DNA of 64,000 nt from Salipaludibacillus neizhouensis (lineage in GTDB: Bacteria > Bacillota > Bacilli > Bacillales > Salisediminibacteriaceae). Shown in pieces: positions 36,847 through 45,441 of this stretch. Each line of letters opens with the position of its first letter. Positions within the stretch are counted from its first letter, which is position 1. The position numbers and the translations under genes were made by a program. The notes beneath the pieces are model-generated. The model worked only from the letters and a program-made list of their open reading frames with translations, made no database searches and was not told the origin of the DNA. The DNA is taken from positions 79,426-143,425 of the forward strand of contig NZ_KZ614147.1 of the NCBI RefSeq assembly GCF_002886185.1. Direction: 5' to 3'.

Positions 36847-38345
36847 TTACGATCACCTCCTTCTTGAAAAAAGGCATCATAATGAGAAAGGCCGCGAGAT
36901 GCGTTGGGCAAGACGGGCACCTTCATACGAGGAGTAATTTCCATATGAGAACGGTCTTGATTCATTAACGAATAAAAACAGTGCTTAATTTGATCTGCGC
37001 TAGGATGACCATGAGAGGAAGCCAATTGGAGCGCTTTGTTCAGTAATGTGAAATCATCATTTTTTAAGAGTTTCGCTAGTAAACGTAACCCCATTTTCCG
37101 TTCCTCTTCTGTGCAATCTTTTAAGTATTGAGACCAAGCATAAGGGAATTGATCATATAAGCTTGAATATTTAATAGCTTTCGGACGTTTTGATAATAAT
37201 TCAAGATAAGGCTGCCATATCATCGATTTTCGCTTCACACCATATAGCCGAGAATGCGTGACAATGGGTTCATTGTCTTCATTTAATACCACGACAGTAT
37301 TAAAGGTAAGACGTGTTTTTACTCTTTGTTTCGCAAACCTCGGAGAGGTAGAATATTCCTTATTGTCCAAACTCACAATGCCATACTTATCAGCCTTCAT
37401 TTCCTGGTAATAAGCACATTCAAAATCTTTCTCAGGAAGGTGAAGCCACTTACTTTGGTCTTCTTTATATAACTCTGATTGAAGTATCTGCTTCTTATAA
37501 TGCACGCGATGCCGGTCTTCCTCTGCCTTATTCCAAAGCGTCTTATTAAAGTGATCTAAGTTAGCCACCGTACATTCAGGCAAAAGAAAATTGTTCCGCA
37601 CGTATTTAACCATCGCTTCTACGTGCCCTTTTTCATTTCCCTTTCCTGGATTACAAAACTCATATCGGAAACCGTAGTGTAAGACAAACCTTTCGAAGGT
37701 ATCGGTCAGTTTCCGTGCTCCTTTTCCCATGATTTTTGAGACCGCAGGTGACAAGTTATCGAATCGAATAGTTGTTGGAACGCCACCGATATGACGAAAT
37801 ATACGTTGTAATCCTTCAAGTAAACATTCTGTATTTTCCGAAGGAAATACTTGAAAATAAAAGGTGTTACTAAAAGGGAAGGACACAACCAAATATGGCA
37901 AATCAATGATTTTTGATTGGTACTTAAATGATGCTGTACCAAAGTCCACTTGAGCTGTTCCTGGGAAAGACTCTAGTGGTAGAGCTACACCTTCTTGATA
38001 ATCTTTTAACTCCTTTTTCCGTTTCGAAACATAGTCACGGACAGATCTCTCGGAGCCTCTGAAACTATGAAATTCCCCCAACTGCTCATACATTCTTTTA
38101 GCTGTTCTATGATTCTTCCTTTTCTTCTTCAGATCTTCACCAATCCATTTATCTATGATAGGTTTCACTGGATCCATCACTCTTGCTTTCCTCTTTTGTG
38201 GCAACTTCACTTGAAACTCTTCTTGATTGGCATATTTCCTTACTGTACGTGGGTCCACTTCGACCCTGGTAGCTACACTGGAATAATTATTGCCTTTCTG
38301 ATTCACTTCGCGTCTGATATAATCTATCTGAGTCACTTCTAACAT
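36843..38345 (-). CDS. istA: IS21-family transposase IstA
   Basis: 500 residues. N-terminal HTH (NYSSVATRVEVDPRTVRKYA), DDE integrase core with Asp (GTAQVDFGTASF), Asp (TIRFDNLSPAV) and Glu (NEKGHVEAMVKYVRNNF), then the Mu-type C-terminal barrel. Full length and apparently active, with istB translationally coupled. Confidence 0.95.
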   Translation of the reverse strand: MLEVTQIDYIRREVNQKGNNYSSVATRVEVDPRTVRKYANQEEFQVKLPQKRKARVMDPVKPIIDKWIGEDLKKKRKNHRTAKRMYEQLGEFHSFRGSERSVRDYVSKRKKELKDYQEGVALPLESFPGTAQVDFGTASFKYQSKIIDLPYLVVSFPFSNTFYFQVFPSENTECLLEGLQRIFRHIGGVPTTIRFDNLSPAVSKIMGKGARKLTDTFERFVLHYGFRYEFCNPGKGNEKGHVEAMVKYVRNNFLLPECTVANLDHFNKTLWNKAEEDRHRVHYKKQILQSELYKEDQSKWLHLPEKDFECAYYQEMKADKYGIVSLDNKEYSTSPRFAKQRVKTRLTFNTVVVLNEDNEPIVTHSRLYGVKRKSMIWQPYLELLSKRPKAIKYSSLYDQFPYAWSQYLKDCTEEERKMGLRLLAKLLKNDDFTLLNKALQLASSHGHPSADQIKHCFYSLMNQDRSHMEITPRMKVPVLPNASRGLSHYDAFFQEGGDRK

Positions 38346-38425
38346 CTCCTAATATCCTCCTGTCAAACGTTGTTGGTCCAACGAGGAGTTTAAAGTTATT
38401 TTGAGAAGTTAGCAAGTGGCGTTTT

Positions 38426-38463
38426 TTAATTTATGAGGGCCCCGCGGGGCCCTCATAAATTAA
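38426..38463. repeat. Perfect 38-bp palindrome with GC-rich centre
   Basis: 19 bases on each side of position 38444/38445 pair without mismatch and without a loop. The centre is GGGCCCCGCGGGGCCC and the outer parts are TTAATTTATGA and its complement. It lies just outside the IS21 right terminal repeat. No U tract follows on either strand, so it is not an ordinary terminator. Confidence 0.85.
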
Positions 38464-38559
38464 CTGCCGTCCCCTACATATTTAGTTTGCCATAAACAAG
38501 CTGGAAGCCGTGCTAATACTCTGGGAATCTTTTAGACTTGAAAAAACTTATTCGACTGA

Positions 38560-38766
38560 TTACCGATTGACTTCCCCCCACTGACACATCATATGTAGTA
38601 TTGGAATCAATGAGCGACCACGCTCGGATAATGAATATTCAACTTTGGGAGGTATCTGTGGGAATTCCTCACGTATGATAAGTCCGTCAGTTTCCAATTC
38701 TTTTAACATAACGCTGAGCGTTTTAAACGATATAGTAAGTTTAAAAAGCAAGAGGAAAAGATGCAA
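38560..38766 (-). pseudogene. HxlR-family regulator, N-terminal half missing
   Basis: From about 38735 the frame reads FKTLSVMLKELETDGLIIRE, then FPQIPPKVEYSLSERGRSLI to a normal C-terminus. This is the second half of an HxlR winged helix, very similar to the protein at 34764. Residues upstream of it (MHLFLLLFKL) are unrelated and the first half is absent. It was probably cut by the rearrangement that brought in the low-complexity DNA at 38767. Confidence 0.8.
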
Positions 38767-38998
38767 AAAAACGGCTGGAGAGCGTCTTTAAAGCGTGAAA
38801 AAAAAGCGTGGGGAAAACGTGAGGGGAATGTGCGTCGGTTCAGAAAGGCATGAAAAAAAGCCGGAGAAAACGACGGGAAGGTCGTATCTCGGGCTTGGAA
38901 AAAAGAGTGGGAAAGAGCGTGTGATGGGTATCCCAACTCAAATGTTTTTTACAGGTGACAAGAGATTTTTACATAGCGCAAATGTTTTTTACAAAGAC
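38767..38998. repeat. Low-complexity GAAAA/GCGTG-rich stretch with a tandem 15-bp word
   Basis: Rows of words such as GTGAAAAAAAAGCGTGG, CATGAAAAAAAGCCGG and GGAAAAAAGAGTGGG. CAAATGTTTTTTACA occurs twice, 40 bases apart (38939-38953 and 38979-38993). The block GGGAAAGAGCGTGTGATGGG ... CAAATGTTTTTTAC is shared with 14311-14354. No convincing gene on either strand. Confidence 0.6.
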
Positions 38999-39104
38999 AC
39001 AGCATCTTAACCATTTTTTTATTTGTTTAATCATTTAATATTCATTATATAATCTTGGAATTCCCAACTTTGAGAAGAAGTACATAGTGTGTAACGACTT
39101 GTCG

Positions 39105-39333
39105 GTATCCAACTTTGTTTGTTGGTATACGACTTTTTTAGTTAGTATCTAACTTTTTTTGTTAGTATCCAACTTTTTTGTCGTTTAACACAAGTTGTTA
39201 AACGACAAAAAAGTTGGATACTGAAAAGGTTGATTCTACTGACTTTGAGCAATGTCACTATTTATGTTAAAAAATAAAAGTTGGATACTAGCTTATTATT
39301 ACAACAAAAACCGGTGACAAAAAAGTTGGATAC
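39105..39333. repeat. Iteron-like array with a 25-bp-arm inverted repeat
   Basis: The word GTATCCAACTTTTTT starts at 39105, 39125, 39145 and 39165 (exact 20-base period; copies 1-3 have 1-3 changes). Its inverse AAAAAAGTTGGATAC occurs at 39207, 39274 (diverged) and 39319. Copies 4 and 5 are the outer part of a perfect 25-bp inverted repeat (arms 39165-39189 and 39197-39221, 7-base loop). It lies 280 bases downstream of the SMC-like gene. The rest of 38999-39613 holds no gene I can support. Confidence 0.9.
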
Positions 39334-39613
39334 CAACTAAACACCAATGTAATTACATATTCAGGTTTCACCACATATTAACTTTATTATTATTAAATGG
39401 CGGTTGGTTAAGTATACATGTTAAGCGAAAAAAAGTAGTAACTATACTAACCTGTTAATGCTATATACCACTGCACTTTCGCTGACAAACAGAAAAACTA
39501 TCTATAGCAGCTACAGAAAACTAGAAAGCCCTCAGGACAATTTAGGGTTTGTTTATTCTCCTTAAGCACACACTTTTTTGACTTACTAAAAGTAATGTTT
39601 ATTTTCTAATTCT

Positions 39614-42493
39614 TTATTTAACTTGTTTTATGTTTGGTAAATAAATTCTCTGAGAAGAAACCCAATCATGAGGTTCTAATTGGGAAACCACTGGACCACT
39701 TTCTTGCAATTGCTGAAAATATATTACACCACAACTATTAGACTTATTGTGCCACATAGGTCTGCTAGATAGTATCAATTTATTTGCAAAATCAATATCG
39801 CTAGTAGATATAATAACTTGTCTATCTCTTGAAATATCACATAAGAGAGAAACAAGTGCATCATCTCTAAGCGTATCCAACATCTGAATAGGATCATCCA
39901 AAAATAAAGTATCCAAGAAAGGATTATTATAACCTGCTTTTTTTTCCTCATCTGCTACCTGGGAAAGAAAAATTGATAGTCCAAGCAATGATAGTTGACC
40001 ACCACTAAAAGCAAATGTACTATTGGAATTTGTTTTACTGATATATTCTTGAAGACCATTCTTTATATTATGAGGAATTGGTCTAAAAATTAAATTTGTG
40101 CGCTCTTTCTCATCTGGTACCACTGCATCAGGTTTAATCGTTTTCCAAGGGGATACATCTGATAATATTTCAAATATTGAAGATATTCTCCTCGACATTT
40201 TCCCTATTTCTTTATTTGTTTCTATTCTTTGGATTTCCCTTACTTTTGTTCTTTCAACTTTTAAATCCCTAATTTCATTATTTAGTATTTGTAATTCCTT
40301 TTCCAATACAGTTTTGTTTTGTAACTCTTGTAAATTATAGTCTAGGATATCAAGATGATCAAATAAGTAATTAATTTCTAAAGTTGCTTCTTCTAAAGTA
40401 GTATCTTGTTTTCCATACTGGACATAAAGCTTTCTTTCAATTTTTTCAAAATTCATTTCCTTAAACTCGCTATTTTTTCTTATTAAATTTTGGTTAACAA
40501 TTAATGATTGATTGGATATAATATCTAATACGAGCTCCTCATTCAGTTCATTTAAAGAAGTATATTCATACTTATCAAGTATTAAATATATATTCTTTTC
40601 TAGTGATTCAATTCTCTTTTCAATATTATTAATATGATCATTATTCTCATTATAAATCTTTTTGTTTTCCTGAACTTCACTCTCAATATCTCTCATTAGA
40701 TCTTCATTTTTAAGAAGTTCATTGTTGTAGCTAGTTTTTTGATTGTCAACCTGTTCAATTTTTATTTGATTTTTGTCTAATAAATCAACAAAGGTGCTCT
40801 CTGAAATATTTAAAGTTGAGTTATTATTTAATTTATATACATAGATTACTTCTTCTAAGTCTTTTTTTATATCATCTATTTTCAATTCTGATTTTTTTAT
40901 GTCCTTCCTATTATAATTAATTGACCTTTCTTTGGACTCCTTTTTAAAATTAAATTTTCTAAATTCCGCAATTTCATTTGTCACATCTTCTATTTCTTCA
41001 CCTAAATTATATAACTGTCTCATCCAATGTTCTTTTTTTACTGATTTAGCACTTTCTAATTTTTCAGTTGACTTATGCTCTACGCCACAAAAAGGACAAT
41101 ATTGACTAGTAATATAATTAGTTAATACACTAAAAGAATCTTCTAAATCAATTTTTTGCTTTGCTAATATTTCAGTGCTACCTCCTATTTCAATTAATTT
41201 CCTTTCTAAACTCTCTAGTAATTGATTATTTGACTCTGGAGAATTTTCTTTTAACCATTCTTTATCTATTTTTATTGTTTCGACTTTATTATTTATATGG
41301 CCTTGTAGGGAAAGGAACTCTTTGTATTTATCCTCAATTAAGTTTTTTTCTTTTAACAGATCTTTATATTTTTGCATTAGTTTTTTAAATTTTTGACTTT
41401 TCAAATTTACTTCATTCTGAATTACTTCTAATTCTTTTGATCTTTCTTCACTTTCTAACAAAGTACCTTTTAATTGATTTTTTTTATATAAATATTGTTC
41501 CTTTGAATTTCGGAGCTTTTTAAGATTACTAAATAAATTATTAATTTCAATATTATCTCTTTTTAATAAATCTCTTTTGTACTCTAATTTTTTAATTTTT
41601 TCTTCTTTTTCCTTCTGTTCAATAGAAATTATCTTTAACTTACTTTCTAACTCTTCAACCGTTTCTATTTTATCACCATTTATTAATGGCTCAACATCAA
41701 AATATCTTTCTCTAATATTAGTAATTTTTCTTTGAATAACACTTTGTTTATCGAATATATTTTTAAGTGTCTTCTCTAACCACTTTCTCCATTCCTTAAT
41801 TTCTTCGTATACTTCATTTGTTTCCCTAGGTAAACTATCTTCAATTAAAATAATAGTGGATACAGTTCTATTTAATAAATTTCCAGACTCTCTTACCTTT
41901 GATAACATCTCTGAATAATTTTTATTGTTTAGTTTTCCTATGATTATCTTTTTGTCTTTTAATATGTATTTTTTGTCTTTTATTTGTTCTTCAATATCTT
42001 TGACTTGTTTATTTACTTTCGTTAAATCTAATAAAGGGGCTAGATTTTCAAGTCTTTCTCTACCTTTGGCTACTGCTAACTCTTGAAGTTTTGATTGTGA
42101 AAGAGAATTTGCCCATAATAAATCATCTCTTTGATTATTTTTAAACCAAACAGCTAAAGATTCTGGACACTTGAAATTAGATTCGTTTCTTGTTATCTGT
42201 TCTATTTTACTTGTACTAACATTTTGAAAACATCCAGTAATTGATGTGCTCTTTTCAGGATGAATAAGTGATCTAGTATGAGTTTTTTTCACCCTAGACC
42301 ATTCACGATTATACATTGAATACCTTACTAAATCATTATTAAACAACCAACTAATAGCATCTTGAAGTGTAGTTTTACCTCTCCCATTTCTCCCGTAAAT
42401 AACTGTTAAGTTATTGTAAAAGCTAATAGACTTTCTTTCTGAGTATATTCTAAACCCTTCAATATCAATATTTTTTAATCTATATCTATTCAT
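39614..42493 (-). CDS. Rad50/SMC-like ATPase, LmuB-type component of a Lamassu/ABC-3C defence system
   Basis: 959 residues. The N-terminal head has LTVIYGRNGRGKTTLQDA (Walker A at 34-41). Two long Lys/Glu-rich coiled coils flank a zinc-hook motif C-P-F-C (about 465-468). The C-terminal head carries the signature FAFSGGQLSLLGLS (about 827-840) and Walker B TLFLDDPIQMLD (about 862), then IISTSDIDFA. This is the Rad50/RecF-like arrangement of LmuB (DdmC). Its ATG overlaps the stop of the middle gene (ATGA). In Lamassu systems the SMC protein is thought to recognise aberrant DNA ends and release the effector; here that is inferred. The gene is very AT-rich, consistent with transfer. Confidence 0.8.
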   Translation of the reverse strand: MNRYRLKNIDIEGFRIYSERKSISFYNNLTVIYGRNGRGKTTLQDAISWLFNNDLVRYSMYNREWSRVKKTHTRSLIHPEKSTSITGCFQNVSTSKIEQITRNESNFKCPESLAVWFKNNQRDDLLWANSLSQSKLQELAVAKGRERLENLAPLLDLTKVNKQVKDIEEQIKDKKYILKDKKIIIGKLNNKNYSEMLSKVRESGNLLNRTVSTIILIEDSLPRETNEVYEEIKEWRKWLEKTLKNIFDKQSVIQRKITNIRERYFDVEPLINGDKIETVEELESKLKIISIEQKEKEEKIKKLEYKRDLLKRDNIEINNLFSNLKKLRNSKEQYLYKKNQLKGTLLESEERSKELEVIQNEVNLKSQKFKKLMQKYKDLLKEKNLIEDKYKEFLSLQGHINNKVETIKIDKEWLKENSPESNNQLLESLERKLIEIGGSTEILAKQKIDLEDSFSVLTNYITSQYCPFCGVEHKSTEKLESAKSVKKEHWMRQLYNLGEEIEDVTNEIAEFRKFNFKKESKERSINYNRKDIKKSELKIDDIKKDLEEVIYVYKLNNNSTLNISESTFVDLLDKNQIKIEQVDNQKTSYNNELLKNEDLMRDIESEVQENKKIYNENNDHINNIEKRIESLEKNIYLILDKYEYTSLNELNEELVLDIISNQSLIVNQNLIRKNSEFKEMNFEKIERKLYVQYGKQDTTLEEATLEINYLFDHLDILDYNLQELQNKTVLEKELQILNNEIRDLKVERTKVREIQRIETNKEIGKMSRRISSIFEILSDVSPWKTIKPDAVVPDEKERTNLIFRPIPHNIKNGLQEYISKTNSNSTFAFSGGQLSLLGLSIFLSQVADEEKKAGYNNPFLDTLFLDDPIQMLDTLRDDALVSLLCDISRDRQVIISTSDIDFANKLILSSRPMWHNKSNSCGVIYFQQLQESGPVVSQLEPHDWVSSQRIYLPNIKQVK

Positions 42494-43056
42494 TCATTAT
42501 CCTCCTCCTCATTATCATCATTAAATAGCCCTGTTATGGTCGTATCAGATAATAATGACGATTTTATTGAACTCCACGGAAATAGTATATTACCCACTAT
42601 CTGATTGGCAATATTTTTTATCTTGTCACCACCAGTAATAGGAACTATTATCTTTCTAAAGTAACGTGGGTCATCCTTCCATTCATATACCCAATTAAGG
42701 GTTGTTACATCGACATCATCACTTAACAATACGATTGCAAGTTGTGAATAAACATATTCAGACCCCAATGAAGCAAGTGCCTGAGTTAGAATTGGAGGAT
42801 AATAATTCTGTTCGGTAAGGTCATCCTTTACTATATTATCACTAGATAGATCACCAATAACAAATGCATGGTTTCCTGCAAATCCCGATATCATCCAATT
42901 TACTGGATGACCAAATTCAGGAGTTCTTTTTCCTTCTAAAGCCTGAATTTTACTAGGTAATATTGTAGTATAAAATTCACCGTTTTTTTCATTTTCAGAG
43001 GAGATTAGTTCACACAAACTATCAATTAGTTCTTGGGAATTGATTTTGTTTATCAT
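42490..43056 (-). CDS. Small middle component of ABC-3C/Lamassu-type system (LmuC-like)
   Basis: 188 residues with no enzymatic motif I can see. Blocks include FGHPVNWMISGFAGNHAFVI, YSQLAIVLLSDDVDVTTLNW and a very acidic tail (DDNEEEDNE). Its start overlaps the SIR2-like gene's stop by one base (TAATG) and its end overlaps the SMC gene by four. Position, size and coupling fit the middle component between effector and SMC subunit in ABC-three-component systems. The family assignment rests mainly on context. Confidence 0.6.
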   Translation of the reverse strand: MINKINSQELIDSLCELISSENEKNGEFYTTILPSKIQALEGKRTPEFGHPVNWMISGFAGNHAFVIGDLSSDNIVKDDLTEQNYYPPILTQALASLGSEYVYSQLAIVLLSDDVDVTTLNWVYEWKDDPRYFRKIIVPITGGDKIKNIANQIVGNILFPWSSIKSSLLSDTTITGLFNDDNEEEDNE

Positions 43057-44651
43057 TAAGGTCTCCTCGCTCTCTCTGGTGGGAGTGAAAAATCATGAGA
43101 ATCTAGATACATGTCAAGTTGGTCAGCAGTTGTAACGTCTATATATTTGTAATCACTAGGGAATCTCCTAGTAACTTCTGTTTCCACAGCTCTAATTAAA
43201 TTTTCAATATTATAAAGTTGAACATCTATTATTATAATATGTCTATGGTTCGAGTTTATGAATACACCATCAAATGTTCTCGCTATTCCAATAGCCACTT
43301 CGTTTTCTGGTACTAATGAATTAAATTTAAAAATGTGTGCTGAAATAGGCGCAGAATCTGATATTTTATTTGCAACAGTTAATTCAGGGAAGTTTTCACT
43401 TGGAGATCTAGAAAGTTCTATTCGACTCAAAAATAGTTTATGCAAAGATTCCCCTAAATTTGAATCTTCATATCTGTTACCAGTCAACATTTGAGGATAG
43501 CTATACACATCTCTACTATCACTAATTTCACTTAGAAATTCTGGATTTTTTTTATTTTCTACAAAACTTTGTAACCCTTTATCATAAATTCGTCTTGCTC
43601 TATAAATACTTTCCACTAAAGTTTTTTTATGAGATTCATTTGAATACTTTTGAAGTAATGGGATATCAGTTATATTCTCGTTACATGATGTACTTAACCA
43701 TCTTTGATAAAATGTGGAATGTGCGTTCCATAAACATTCAGTTAAACCTGTTTCCACCCATACCCCGTTAGTTTCGTTAAATGTCTTTTCTAAATCACTA
43801 TTAATCAACCACTCTTGTGGCGGTTTAAACGGATTAAACCAAGCCCATTGAAAATTCTCTGTTAGTTTCTCTTTTAAATCATTTATTAAATAAGTTAGTG
43901 GAGCAGCTACACCAACAAAAATTACCTTCTCAAAATAAGGACCTTGTTTTATGCACTCTATTGCTTTTGTAATTATTTGCTTCTCCGCTAACAGATGTTT
44001 AGGGACTTCATCATCCATAGAATTAACTAATATATTTTCTGACCAAACTGACTGTTCATTTTTAATATTTTTGCCATGTGCAGCAAGAATTTTCCAATCC
44101 CTAAAAATCCGATTAGATATGGGTTCCTCTTTAAGATTGGCCCCATTTACAACTAAATTGTGTGGTCCATTTTCAGAAAAAATTGAAGCAACATCAAAAA
44201 ATTCATCTAAATTTAATGAATAAATCCTTATGTTTCCTTTAGCCTCTAACACTTCATTAAGTAAAGAATGATGTTGGAAATTAGGTCTTCCTGAAAACCG
44301 GAATAAATGATTTCTGGATGTAATTGCATCAATAAACTCATTGTGTTTTTCATTGGAAAACACCTTTATTCCTTTGACTTCTGGATAACAAAAGTATTCA
44401 TATAATTTAGAAATATCTCCTGACTTTTCACTTGGAATGTCAATACCTTTTGTTCTAAGATAATTTTCGTACGCTTCTCCAACATGCCAACCTGAAGGGG
44501 CTGGAGTAGCCCCTGTCATTGAAAGTCCTGCTCCACAAATAAATAGAACACTTTCATCATGATTCCTAGCATTATCTAACCACTCAAGTAATAAATTCCC
44601 TCCATCTTCTTTTCCTATTGAATCTTTTATCCATTGATATTCCGTTAACAT
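43056..44651 (-). CDS. SIR2-like NADase-type effector (LmuA-like)
   Basis: 531 residues. SIR2 hallmarks are visible: glycine loop FICGAGLS (residues 37-44), the N-x-D motif IYSLNLDEFFD (Asn147, Asp149), a His-Gly pair ILAAHGK (His192) and a later strand VIFVGVAAP (from 243). Asn147 and His192 are candidates for the catalytic pair of NAD-degrading SIR2 defence proteins. The C-terminal half (about 280-531) is unlike the Sir2 core and probably contacts partners. It heads the effector-middle-SMC trio, the gene order seen in Lamassu/Ddm systems. NAD depletion upon phage infection is inferred. Confidence 0.72.
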   Translation of the reverse strand: MLTEYQWIKDSIGKEDGGNLLLEWLDNARNHDESVLFICGAGLSMTGATPAPSGWHVGEAYENYLRTKGIDIPSEKSGDISKLYEYFCYPEVKGIKVFSNEKHNEFIDAITSRNHLFRFSGRPNFQHHSLLNEVLEAKGNIRIYSLNLDEFFDVASIFSENGPHNLVVNGANLKEEPISNRIFRDWKILAAHGKNIKNEQSVWSENILVNSMDDEVPKHLLAEKQIITKAIECIKQGPYFEKVIFVGVAAPLTYLINDLKEKLTENFQWAWFNPFKPPQEWLINSDLEKTFNETNGVWVETGLTECLWNAHSTFYQRWLSTSCNENITDIPLLQKYSNESHKKTLVESIYRARRIYDKGLQSFVENKKNPEFLSEISDSRDVYSYPQMLTGNRYEDSNLGESLHKLFLSRIELSRSPSENFPELTVANKISDSAPISAHIFKFNSLVPENEVAIGIARTFDGVFINSNHRHIIIIDVQLYNIENLIRAVETEVTRRFPSDYKYIDVTTADQLDMYLDSHDFSLPPERARRP

Positions 44652-44717
44652 TATATCAATCCTCGTATTAAAAATAATTTTAATAATAAAAAGTCTACCT
44701 AACTCACTATTTAAAAA

Positions 44718-44867
44718 TTACGCCAACTGGTGTAAAAATATTTTTTCAGCTTCCTTAATATCATAAGGTGGGTTTCCAGTCCCTCCACCATTTGTAAACT
44801 TATATTTCCTTTTCTTCAAGGACGTCGGAGCAAGTAACAGGTATTCTTCTCTCTTTAAGTTAGTCAT
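44718..44867 (-). CDS. 49-residue protein coupled to the PIN gene
   Basis: The ATG at 44867 overlaps the last 8 bases of the PIN-domain gene; the frame reads TNLKREEYLLLAPTSLKKRK then YKFTNGGGTGNPPYDIKEAE and ends KIFLHQLA at 44718. It lies 66 bases before the SIR2-like gene. The composition (basic, Gly-rich turn) is protein-like, and the overlap suggests it is translated. It could be a small accessory protein or the N-terminal stub of a larger lost gene. No family is recognised. Confidence 0.5.
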   Translation of the reverse strand: MTNLKREEYLLLAPTSLKKRKYKFTNGGGTGNPPYDIKEAEKIFLHQLA

Positions 44868-45441
44868 TTAAATGCATCAATCTCTTTTCTAGTGCTAATA
44901 AATAAGCTTTTTCAAAATGCTTTGATAATGTTCTTTTTAATTTTTCATGCTGGGTAATAATTAATTCTTTATCCGAATCAGAAAATTGTCCTTTATAAAA
45001 AAACCACCCAAAAAGGTGAGGTATAGTTTGTACTAATTCATTTTGCATAAATTTACTTGCAAGTTGTCTAGCCTCTTGATCATCTGTTAAAAAAGCTTGG
45101 TTTATTCTTTTTGCAAATGCAATAGATGACAATTCCCCTTTGGATATACAATGGCTGTTTTGCAAAATTTCAACATCCTGAAGATCTTCTATAGTTATAT
45201 GAAATTCTTCAAATCGTCCTTTTTTTTGCTCCTTTACTAATCTCTCTTGGAGTTCTAAATCTTCACTAGATATTAGCTTACGTTTTTTATGGAGACACTC
45301 ATATGTTACAAACCTTGTGCAAGTAAAACTACATCCACTATTTAAAGCTGCACTATATAATTTGTCAGAAGAAAGTAAATTCCAAATCGAACATGTATCA
45401 ATAACATTTACAAGTTGAAAATCACTAAAATTAATCGCCAT
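44860..45441 (-). CDS. PIN-domain-like protein
   Basis: 193 residues. Acidic residues fall in PIN order: Asp15 in VNVIDTCSIWNLL, Glu48 in RFVTYECLHKKRK, Glu103 in ISKGELSSIAFAKR and Asp120-Asp121 in AFLTDDQEARQLA. PIN domains are metal-dependent RNases, often toxins. It overlaps the upstream XRE-ImmA gene by 11 bases and the downstream 49-aa gene by 8. With the ImmA-like protein it could form a toxin/control module, or act as an extra effector of the defence operon. Confidence 0.65.
   Translation of the reverse strand: MAINFSDFQLVNVIDTCSIWNLLSSDKLYSAALNSGCSFTCTRFVTYECLHKKRKLISSEDLELQERLVKEQKKGRFEEFHITIEDLQDVEILQNSHCISKGELSSIAFAKRINQAFLTDDQEARQLASKFMQNELVQTIPHLFGWFFYKGQFSDSDKELIITQHEKLKRTLSKHFEKAYLLALEKRLMHLND

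Larger units (their letters stand above)
36070..38425 (-). mobile_element. IS21-family insertion sequence
   Basis: istA and istB overlap by 4 bases (ATGA) and are both intact. Left of istB two related words occur (TGGCAAGTAAAAAATG, then TGGCAATTAAAAATGC and GCCACTTGCC); right of istA the inverted version GCAAGTGGCGTTTTTTAATT is found. These are the multiple terminal repeats typical of IS21. Exact ends and target duplication are not certain; boundaries are approximate. Confidence 0.85.

Noticed and set aside
38426-38463. Rho-independent terminator
   Set aside because: The palindrome has no loop and no U tract on either strand.
38703-39010. Frames on both strands over 38703-39010
   Set aside because: They arise from the repetitive GAAAA/GCGTG words; Phe/His-rich or Lys-rich translations without any family resemblance.
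39061-39340. CRISPR array
   Set aside because: Repeats are 15-20 bp at a 20-base period with no unique spacers, and later copies are inverted; no cas genes nearby.
39614-42493. Plain SbcC/Rad50 repair gene
   Set aside because: No SbcD/Mre11 nuclease partner; the coupled SIR2-like and small middle genes fit a defence system better.
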